A DNA stretch of 64,000 nt. It comes from JADLDB01 sp040752975 (GTDB lineage Bacteria; Myxococcota; Myxococcia; Myxococcales; Myxococcaceae). This document shows positions 54,161 to 64,000 of the stretch, in pieces (the first letter of the stretch is position 1; every line of letters begins with the position of its first letter). Where the stretch lies: positions 71,701-135,700 of the forward strand of contig JBFMHF010000002.1 in NCBI GenBank assembly GCA_040752975.1, read 5' to 3'. The notes beneath the pieces are model-generated. The model had not been told where the DNA came from. It searched no databases and saw only the letters and a list, made by a program, of their open reading frames with translations. The translations under genes and the position numbers were made by a program.

Positions 54161-54236
54161 GGCGAGGCAGGTTTTTCCCCCACCTGCGCCGACATTTCCA
54201 CTCACGAAATCGTCGGAAACGCGGACAGCCCGCGGC

Positions 54237-54242
54237 TACACT
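54237..54242 (+). promoter_or_regulatory. -10-like TACACT before the enhancer-binding protein gene
   Basis: TACACT in GGCTACACTG, 34 bases before the ATG at 54277. No -35 consensus or sigma-54 -24/-12 element is evident in the gap. Confidence 0.4.
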
Positions 54243-54276
54243 GTCCGGGTTCGGGACGAGCAAAGGGGCGAGCGCG

Positions 54277-55889
<1,613 letters not shown>

Positions 55890-55893
<4 letters not shown>

Positions 55894-56804
55894 CGGCGCT
55901 GCCGCAGGCCTACTACCACCAGGGCTTCCACGACACCCCCGACGGCGCCCCGCTCTGGTACGAGGTGCGGGGTCAGCCGAAGGAGACGCCCGCGATCCTC
56001 TGCGACGGGCTGGGCTGTGACGGCTTCATCTGGCGCTACCTGTGGGAGCCCCTCACCGCCCGCCGCCGCGTGCTGCACTGGAACTACCGCGGCCACGGCA
56101 GGAGCGGCGTGCCCCACGACGACTCCCGCATCGGCGTCGAGTACATCTGCGACGATCTCGCGCGGCTGATGGATCACGTGAAGCTGGACGCGGGCGTCAT
56201 CTTCGGCCACTCCATGGGCGTTCAGGTCGCGCTCGAGTTCCACCGGCGCCACCGGGCGCGCGTGAAGGGCCTGGTGTTGATCTGCGGCAGCTACGGCACG
56301 CCGCTGGACACCTGGCACGATCACACGCTGATGCGCGTGGCCTTTCCGTACCTCCGCCGCCTGGTGGAGCGCGCGCCCGAAGTCGCCCGCTCCTTCACCT
56401 CCACCCTGCTCAACACCCAGCTCGCGGTGGAGATGGGCATTCGCGCCGAGCTCAACCCCGAGCTCATCAAGCGCAACGACTTCGCCCCGTACATGGAACA
56501 CCTGGCGAAGATGCACCCGCTCTACTTCGTTCGCACCCTGGACTCGCTCAAGGACCACAGCGCGTGGGATCACCTGCCCTACGTCGACGTGCCCACGATC
56601 GTCGTGGGGGGAGAAGGCGACAAGTTCACCCCGGTGTGGCTCAGCCAGCGCATGGCCGAGCACATCCCCCAGTGTGAATACGTCTTCGTCCCCGGCGGCA
56701 CGCACACCGCGCCGCTGGAGCGCCCGGGCCTGGTGAACGCCGCCGTCGAGCGCTTCCTGCGGGAACGGATCCGCGAGCCAGCGCCCGTCACCGCCCTGCC
56801 TTGA
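55890..56804 (+). CDS. Alpha/beta hydrolase
   Basis: 304 residues of a typical alpha/beta-hydrolase: oxyanion region ILCDGLGCDGFIWRY, HWNYRGHGRSG, nucleophile elbow IFGHSMGVQVALEF with Ser, acid in GGEGDKFTP and His in GGTHTAPL. All three catalytic residues are present. GTG start overlaps the enhancer-binding protein stop by 4 bases, so it may be a downstream effector. Substrate unknown. Confidence 0.88.
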
Positions 56805-56877
56805 GCGCGTGCCGAGCCTGCCCGAACGCACCGATCCGTTGTATTCGCCGGACGAACCTGCGTAGAAGCCGCGCGCG

Positions 56878-58716
<1,839 letters not shown>

Positions 58717-58760
58717 CCGACTCAAAGGGCAGGGCCCGGCAGGCTCGCGGCGGGGTGCGC

Positions 58761-58766
58761 TACACT
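58761..58766 (+). promoter_or_regulatory. -10-like TACACT before the first FHA gene
   Basis: TACACT in CGCTACACTC, 10 bases before the GTG at 58777. It implies a leaderless or very short-leader mRNA. No clear -35. Confidence 0.4.
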
Positions 58767-58776
58767 CGCACCTACG

Positions 58777-59952
58777 GTGAAGGCCTGGTTCGAGCGGGTG
58801 GAGCCTGCGGGTGACGTGATCACCCTGCCCGAGGGATCGGGATCCCTAGTGCTCGGGCGATCGCCGAAGGCCACCATCGTCTTCGACGATCTGACGTTGT
58901 CCGCGCGGCACTGTGAGATCGCGTGGGATCAGGGCTTCTGGCGCGTGCGCGATCTCGGGACGGACGCGGGCACGCGGGTGAATGGACAGCCGCTCACCAC
59001 CGTGCGGGCCCTCTTCCCCGGCGACATCGTCCAGCTCGGCGCGACGCGCCTGCGCTTCCACAATGACGCCCCGCCTGACGATCCGATCCTCCTCGACGCC
59101 ATCGCGGCGCGGCCGGAGGAAATCGAGCCGTGGCTCGTCTACGCCGATCAACTGCAGGAGCGCGGGGACCCCCTGGGAGAGCGGATCGCCCGGGCGCGCG
59201 TCGGAGACCGGCTCGACCACCTGCCGTGGCTCGGCCCGCTGTGGGACACCTTCGTCTCGGGCGCGCTGGAGGTGGACTGGCACCTGGGCTTCGCGCGGCG
59301 GGCCACGCTGCGGACGGTGGCCGGGCGGCTGCCGATCGACTGGCGGGCGGCGGTGACGTCGCTCTTCAACCTGCGGATCGGCCGCTTCGTCCGCGAGCTG
59401 GCGGTGGACGTGCCTCGCCTCGACTCGGTGCGCACCCCGCAGGTCCCGGAGGCGATCGTCGAAGCCCAGCGCTTCCTCGCGTCGATCCCGGCGCTGCCGT
59501 CCACGATGGAGCGCGTGTCCCTCGGCTACCAGATCGCCCAGCCGACGGGGTCGATCGCCGTGGTGGACGAGCTGGCGCAGCGCGTGCCACGTCTGCTCGG
59601 CGGAGAGGTGTACCGCCGCTGGAATGCCGCAAGGCTCACCCTGGTGTGGCAGGCCGACGGCTCGCGGCTGACGGGGCTGCATGACGGCCGGCGCTCGCTC
59701 ACGGGCGTCTTGCGCCTGCGCAAGGGCCTCAAGGGCCAGCTGCACCTCGAGAGTCCGCCGGGCATCCCTTTCCTCGCCGACGGCAACCCCTGCTACGTGG
59801 CCTTCAACGATGGGCGCGTGCAGCTGATCGCCGGACGGATGCGGGGCGAGCTTCGGGTGAACCACCGCATCGACGCGCTGTACGAGCTGCTGCCGGGCGA
59901 TCTGATCGAGCTGCAGGGCCTGGCGCGCTTCCGCTTCGAGGTGACGGGGTGA
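58777..59952 (+). CDS. FHA-TIGR02996 protein
   Basis: 391 residues: an N-terminal FHA domain (~1-90) with phosphothreonine-binding residues in VLGRSPKATIVFDDLTLSARHCEI, then the TIGR02996 repeat-companion motif (ILLDAIAARPEEIEPWLVYADQL), a Leu-rich middle, and a C-terminal stretch (GELRVNHRIDALYELLPGDLIELQGLARFRFEV) that reads like a second, degenerate FHA fold. Such proteins are expanded in myxobacteria and probably read Ser/Thr kinase outputs. GTG start. The next gene is a paralogue. Confidence 0.8.
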   Translation: MKAWFERVEPAGDVITLPEGSGSLVLGRSPKATIVFDDLTLSARHCEIAWDQGFWRVRDLGTDAGTRVNGQPLTTVRALFPGDIVQLGATRLRFHNDAPPDDPILLDAIAARPEEIEPWLVYADQLQERGDPLGERIARARVGDRLDHLPWLGPLWDTFVSGALEVDWHLGFARRATLRTVAGRLPIDWRAAVTSLFNLRIGRFVRELAVDVPRLDSVRTPQVPEAIVEAQRFLASIPALPSTMERVSLGYQIAQPTGSIAVVDELAQRVPRLLGGEVYRRWNAARLTLVWQADGSRLTGLHDGRRSLTGVLRLRKGLKGQLHLESPPGIPFLADGNPCYVAFNDGRVQLIAGRMRGELRVNHRIDALYELLPGDLIELQGLARFRFEVTG

Positions 59953-59989
59953 GGCGGTCGCTCCCTTCAGCGCAGGCGGAGGCAGCGAC

Positions 59990-61168
59990 GTGCTGAGCTC
60001 CCCTCGCCTCAAGCGCATCGACCTCGACGGCTTCCGGGTCGAAGAGCTGCCCCTCCCTTCCGGCGCCGGCTCGATCACGGTGGGCCGCACGCCGCCGGCA
60101 GAGCTGCTGATCCCCAGCGCGACGGTGTCGCGACGCCACTGTCGCTTCACGCGCGAGGGCGAGCGCTGGCGGCTGGAAGACGTGGCCTCGACGGGGGGCA
60201 CCTGGCTCAATGGGAAGCGCGTCACCTCGCAGCTCCTTTCTCACGGCGACGCGGTCTGGCTGGGCGAGACGCTCCTGGTGTTCCTCGATCGGCCTGAGAC
60301 GAAGAGCCCGGAGCTCGAGGCGGCCATCGCCGAGCGGCCGGACGATTCGGCGCGGATTCGCGTGTGGGCCGATTGGTTGCTCGACCATGGCGATCCCTTC
60401 GGCGAGCACCTCTTCGGGGCAGAGCCGTCGGCCTTCGTCCTGGAGGGCCTGGGGCCGCTGGTGCGGGACGGGCGGCTCGAGCTCGACTGGCGACATGGCC
60501 TCATCCGCGCCGCGCGCCTGCGGTGCATCAACGATGCGACGTACTCCAGCGTGGAGCTGCTCGCGCGGCTGCTCTCGCTCCGTGCCGCCCGGTGGATGAG
60601 CGAGCTCGTGGTGGATCTCTCCACCTGGGTCATGCCATCCGCGACGCGCCTCCAGCTCGACGTGGCCGCGGTGTTGCGCGGCCTGGTGAGTGGCCCGGAG
60701 CTGCCTGCGCTGCGCCGCCTGTCGCTGGGCTACGTCCTCGAGGCGCTGCCTCGCTCGCAATTCGTCGAGGCGCTCTTCGACCGCCTCCGCGGCCGCTACA
60801 AGCGGCTGGAGACCTCGCGCGAAGAGCTCCTGCCCGTCGCCCGGCGGGCCTGGCTGGACGTGGAGGAGATCGCCCCCGGGATCGACTTCCACCACGCGGG
60901 CCCGTCTGAGGAGCGGATCCCCCTCGACGCGGGGGTGTGGATCGGCTCGTCGGCGCAGGGCTCGCTGCGGGCCGTCCCGCCGGGCGTCCAGCGCCAGGGC
61001 CTGTCGGAGTCCTTCCTCGTCCGCCAGGAGGCGCCCCTCTGGTGCCTGGTCCCGCTGGAGAACGGGATCCAGCTCAACGGCCACCTGGCCGTGCCGACCC
61101 GCCTGCTGCCTGGCGACCGCATCGAGGATCCCCGGGGCGCGCGCTTCCGCTTCGAGATCGGCCGCTGA
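59990..61168 (+). CDS. FHA-TIGR02996 protein, paralogue of the preceding gene
   Basis: 392 residues with the same domain order: FHA (ITVGRTPPAELLIPSATVSRRHCRF, with GR, S and RH kept), TIGR02996 motif (ELEAAIAERPDDSARIRVWADWLLDHGDP), helical Leu-rich middle, and a C-terminal FHA-like region ending RLLPGDRIEDPRGARFRFEIGR. Sequence identity to its neighbour is low outside the motifs. GTG start 37 bases after the previous stop. Confidence 0.8.
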   Translation: MLSSPRLKRIDLDGFRVEELPLPSGAGSITVGRTPPAELLIPSATVSRRHCRFTREGERWRLEDVASTGGTWLNGKRVTSQLLSHGDAVWLGETLLVFLDRPETKSPELEAAIAERPDDSARIRVWADWLLDHGDPFGEHLFGAEPSAFVLEGLGPLVRDGRLELDWRHGLIRAARLRCINDATYSSVELLARLLSLRAARWMSELVVDLSTWVMPSATRLQLDVAAVLRGLVSGPELPALRRLSLGYVLEALPRSQFVEALFDRLRGRYKRLETSREELLPVARRAWLDVEEIAPGIDFHHAGPSEERIPLDAGVWIGSSAQGSLRAVPPGVQRQGLSESFLVRQEAPLWCLVPLENGIQLNGHLAVPTRLLPGDRIEDPRGARFRFEIGR

Positions 61169-61214
61169 ATTCTCTTCGTGCCCCAGCCGCCACGACCTCT
61201 AAGATTCACGTCCG

Positions 61215-63005
61215 ATGCCCCCGACTCCTTCGCGCTGGGCGACGCTGGCCCTCGGGGTGCTTTCGCTGGCGGGGGCAGTCGCGCTCATCGCCATCTTCCA
61301 CGGAGAAGCGACCCGCTACGGGCTCGAGCACCGGCTCCTCACCTACCTCGTCGCGCCGGGGCCGTCCGAACCAGAGACGGCCTTCCTCGTCTTCCAACTT
61401 CTCTACGCGGTGCCCGCCGTCCTGCTGCTGGGCTTCGCGCTCGAGTCGCTCGCACCCGGGCCGTTGCGAGGCGCCGCGCGCTGGAAGGACGCGAGCGATC
61501 ACCGCGTCCCGCTCCTCGCCCTCACGCTCCTGGGCCTGGCAGGAAGCTGGACGGTGCGCACCTTCGTCACCCAGCGCGCGGACTTCACCGACGACGAGCG
61601 CCTCTACTGGTACCAGGCGCAGGTGCTGCTCGAAGGGATGATCGTCGGCCCCTCGCAGCCGGTGCCCGGGGCATTCGAGTACGAGTTCATCGCGGCCACC
61701 CACGACGGGAGCGGCCTGGCCGGGATCTTCACCGTCGGCCAGCCGCTCCTCCTCGCGCTCGGGTCGCTCGTCGGCGATCGCGATCTCTTCCAGTGGCTGG
61801 CCGTTGGCGCGCTGGTGCTGCTCACCTTCGCTTTGGCACGTGAGCTGTTCGAGCGCACGCCCCTGGCGTTGGTCGCCGCGGCCTTCGTGGCGTTGTCTCC
61901 GTCGCTGCTCCTCGCCGCGGGGAGCAGGCACAACGACGTCCCCTGCGCCGCCTTCTCTGCCGCCGCGCTGTGGTGCGCCCTGCGTTGGGAGAAGACGAGC
62001 GCGCTGGGCTGGGCATCAGGGGCCGGGGCCTGCACGGCGGCCGTCTTCTTGATCCGCCCGCTCGACGGCCTGATCGCGCTGCTGGCCCTCGCCGCCTTCG
62101 CGTCGCTCCGCGCGCGTCGGGACGGAGGCGCTGGACGATGGCGGGGCGTGCTGATCGCGGGGCTCTCCTTCGCGGCCGGCAGCGCCTTTCAGCTCTACGT
62201 CAATTGGCGGTCGACCGGGCGCCCCTTCAGTCCCACCTACGATCTCTGGATCGCGCGGGACTGGCCGCAGGCGATCCGCTTCGGCTTCGGACTCGGCACG
62301 TGGAACGTCGAACAGACCCCTTCTTCGCTCCTCGTGAAGACCTTCACCGCCGCATTGCGGATCGCCCAATGGCTGGGCGGCAACCTCCTGTTGGCGGTGC
62401 CCGTCTTCGTCGGCCTGCTCCAGCCGGAACTTCGCAGGCGCGCGGGGCTGGCGCTCTGGTGGGCGCTCCTCTTCGTCGGGGGCTACGCAGCGTTCGTCTT
62501 CCCCTCGACGCACGACTTCGGCAGCGTCTACCACCTGCCGCTTCTCCCGCTGCTGGCGATCGCCTTTGCGCTGGGCCTGGAGGCGCTCGCGACGCGCGTG
62601 GTCCGTTTCCGGGGTCTCGTCGCCGCGAGCGTGCTGGTCGCGGCCTCCACCTTCGTCGCCTTCCAGCTCCGGCGTCTGCACCGGGTGGCGGACTCGGTGC
62701 AGGCCCCGTTGCTCCTCGCGCAGACCGCGCACGAGCGGGTCGGTCGCCCGTTGGTGGTGCTGTGGAAGAGGATGTTTCCGGGGAAGCTGCCGACGAGCTG
62801 GGTGCGCATGCCGCCGCCCCTCTCCCCACGCCGGGACGAGCCGATCATCTGGGCGCGCGACGACGCCGCTGCCCTCCCCGGGCTGCGCACCGCCTTCCCC
62901 GATCGCCTCTTCGTTCGGCTGGGGTGGAGCGCCACGGGCGAGCCCACGCTGGAGCCACTGGAGCAACCGCCCAGTCCTCAAGGCGTGTCGCCCGACGGCC
63001 GGTGA
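61215..63005 (+). CDS. GT-C/GT39-like membrane glycosyltransferase
   Basis: 596 residues with about ten to twelve hydrophobic helices. The first extracytoplasmic loop contains an acidic motif (TQRADFTDDERLYWYQAQ) like the DE/DD of dolichyl-phosphate-sugar transferases and GT39 proteins, and the repeat AxSRHNDVPCAAFSA is the usual second loop. It would add sugar from a lipid carrier to an unknown acceptor. The 3' end overlaps the convergent YfhO-like gene by 28 bases. Confidence 0.8.
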   Translation: MPPTPSRWATLALGVLSLAGAVALIAIFHGEATRYGLEHRLLTYLVAPGPSEPETAFLVFQLLYAVPAVLLLGFALESLAPGPLRGAARWKDASDHRVPLLALTLLGLAGSWTVRTFVTQRADFTDDERLYWYQAQVLLEGMIVGPSQPVPGAFEYEFIAATHDGSGLAGIFTVGQPLLLALGSLVGDRDLFQWLAVGALVLLTFALARELFERTPLALVAAAFVALSPSLLLAAGSRHNDVPCAAFSAAALWCALRWEKTSALGWASGAGACTAAVFLIRPLDGLIALLALAAFASLRARRDGGAGRWRGVLIAGLSFAAGSAFQLYVNWRSTGRPFSPTYDLWIARDWPQAIRFGFGLGTWNVEQTPSSLLVKTFTAALRIAQWLGGNLLLAVPVFVGLLQPELRRRAGLALWWALLFVGGYAAFVFPSTHDFGSVYHLPLLPLLAIAFALGLEALATRVVRFRGLVAASVLVAASTFVAFQLRRLHRVADSVQAPLLLAQTAHERVGRPLVVLWKRMFPGKLPTSWVRMPPPLSPRRDEPIIWARDDAAALPGLRTAFPDRLFVRLGWSATGEPTLEPLEQPPSPQGVSPDGR

Positions 63006-64000
63006 CGCCCCCTCCACCGCGCGAGGCCCAGCAGCAGCAGGGCGATGGCGCTGACCGGCACGGCCCAGCGAAGCGCCGGTTCCCCGTACTCGAGCCTCAG
63101 CTGGTGCTGACCCGGCCCGAGGTGCGCCCCGAGGAGCGTCCCGTTCACGCGAAGCACGTCGGCCGGCGCGCCGTCGACCTCCGCCTGCCACCCCTCGGCC
63201 CACGTCTCAGCGATCACCACCAATCGGTCGCCGTCGCCCGACACGTCGACGACGAGCTCTCCAGCCCCGGGGCGGGTCACCCTGGCCTCGCCCGACTGCC
63301 ATCGCAACCGGGAGGCGGCTGTCGCCTCCAGCACGGCCGTTTGCGCGGGCTCGAAGTCCGGGCGCGACATGCGCTCGAGCACCGCGTCACGCGAAGGCAG
63401 CGCCTCGAGCTCGGGCGCCACCCACGCGCGCGGCAGGCACCCGTGGTAGCGCAGCAGCACCACGTTCGGCGCCAGGGTCGCGGCGACCTCGAGGCCGTGG
63501 CGGCTGGTCCAGACCCGCTCCGAGGACGAGACGATCCAGCAGACGTTGAACATCCGGAAGAGGACGTCCGGGGCCCCCGAGAAGCGGCGGATCACCTCCT
63601 GCCAGTCGCGCAAGGCCACCGGGCTGTACCCACCGAGTTCATCGATGCCGCGGAGTGTCGGGCGCGCGCTGGCGAAGGTGCGCTCGAGGAAGTCGAGCTC
63701 GTCCGCGAAGCCTTGTGGGCCTCGCACACCCGATCGCTCGACGGCTCGCAGGGACGCGTTGTCGCGCCAGACGCGGCCGCCCCCGGCCAGGACGAGACCG
63801 TCGACCTGGGCGTTGGAAGCGGGCGCGTGCGTGAGGGTCATCACCGAGGCGGCGCGCGCCCTGCCCCAGTCGACGAGCCCCACGAGCAGCAACGCCGCGA
63901 GGATGACCCGACGTCGTGCGGGGATCGCGACGGCGAGCAGTCCCACGGCCAGCGCAGACAGCGCCAGCACGGTGAGGGACGCCCGCAGCGCCGCCGAGGA
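62978..64000 (-). CDS. YfhO-like membrane protein, C-terminal part
   Basis: The frame is open to the window end, so the true start is outside. About 340 residues are visible: a hydrophobic N-terminus, then a large beta-rich periplasmic domain (EELDFLERTF-like FADELDFLERTFASARPT; GELVVDVSGDGDRLVVIAETWAEGWQAEVDG), and a final membrane helix (VPVSAIALLLLGLARW). The VVAETWAEGWQA segment is typical of the bacterial YfhO/DUF6044-like membrane proteins. Function unknown; glycolipid or teichoic-like modification has been suggested for YfhO in Firmicutes. Confidence 0.75.
   Translation of the reverse strand, partial: SSAALRASLTVLALSALAVGLLAVAIPARRRVILAALLLVGLVDWGRARAASVMTLTHAPASNAQVDGLVLAGGGRVWRDNASLRAVERSGVRGPQGFADELDFLERTFASARPTLRGIDELGGYSPVALRDWQEVIRRFSGAPDVLFRMFNVCWIVSSSERVWTSRHGLEVAATLAPNVVLLRYHGCLPRAWVAPELEALPSRDAVLERMSRPDFEPAQTAVLEATAASRLRWQSGEARVTRPGAGELVVDVSGDGDRLVVIAETWAEGWQAEVDGAPADVLRVNGTLLGAHLGPGQHQLRLEYGEPALRWAVPVSAIALLLLGLARWRGRHRPSGDTP

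Overview
The window is chromosomal DNA of very high GC content, densely packed with long genes, many joined by 4-base start/stop overlaps (ATGA or GTGA) or TGATG junctions. A FrzS-type gliding-motility protein, Hanks-type Ser/Thr kinases with C-terminal membrane anchors, tandem FHA proteins carrying the TIGR02996 repeat-companion domain, a PocR-type enhancer-binding protein and many lipoproteins point to a myxobacterium (Myxococcota), most likely of the Cystobacterineae, since FrzS is typical of that group. No insertion sequence, prophage, CRISPR array or rRNA gene is visible; this looks like core chromosome.

Layout. 1-2250: end of a glycosyl-hydrolase-like gene, a phosphoribosyltransferase coupled to a small coiled-coil gene that carries a frameshift, and an unusual tRNA-like RNA locus whose cloverleaf halves are separated by about 160 nt. 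2250-8370: MFS transporter, the succinate dehydrogenase operon sdhCAB, and a PfkB-type kinase. 8370-11565: mlaEFD-like lipid transport operon. 11.6-16.2 kb: zinc-ribbon protein, Uma2-family protein, RluA-type pseudouridine synthase and a pair of M16 peptidases (one active, one without the zinc motif). 16.2-21.1 kb: an overlapping-gene operon of a zinc-ribbon protein, a pseudokinase, a NarL-type response regulator and two alpha/beta hydrolases, one of which lacks the nucleophile serine. 21.3-28.4 kb: HAD 5'-nucleotidase, then ftsB, two GGDEF proteins, a PhnD-like binding lipoprotein and an RsmJ-like methyltransferase in one chain. 28.5-35.7 kb: a membrane protein, cobalamin-dependent methionine synthase with its ArsR/methyltransferase regulator, a patatin, and a CoA-binding protein followed by a second frameshifted small ORF. 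35.7-43.3 kb: NlpC/P60-like hydrolase, Ser/Thr kinase, tRNA-Arg(CCG), ECF sigma factor with zinc anti-sigma factor, and frzS. 43.3-51.6 kb: a six-gene chain running from a HARE-HTH/Mrr-like protein through lipoproteins, birA and coaX to a repeat protein, and a divergent beta-propeller protein; their shared promoter region holds two overlapping palindromes. 51.8-58.7 kb: rsmD-coaD-aspartate aminotransferase, an enhancer-binding protein with hydrolase, and typA. 58.8-64 kb: two FHA/TIGR02996 paralogues, a GT-C membrane glycosyltransferase and a YfhO-like membrane protein cut by the window end.

Functionally the region mixes housekeeping (TCA cycle/respiration, CoA and biotin, methionine, rRNA modification, division) with the dense signalling typical of myxobacteria. 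The least explained parts are the tRNA-like RNA at 1920-2144, the pseudokinase operon, the apparently inactive Mrr-like protein with its double-palindrome promoter, and the FHA pair. Two frameshifts, both explicable by one extra base in or beside a short G run, may be assembly errors rather than biology.
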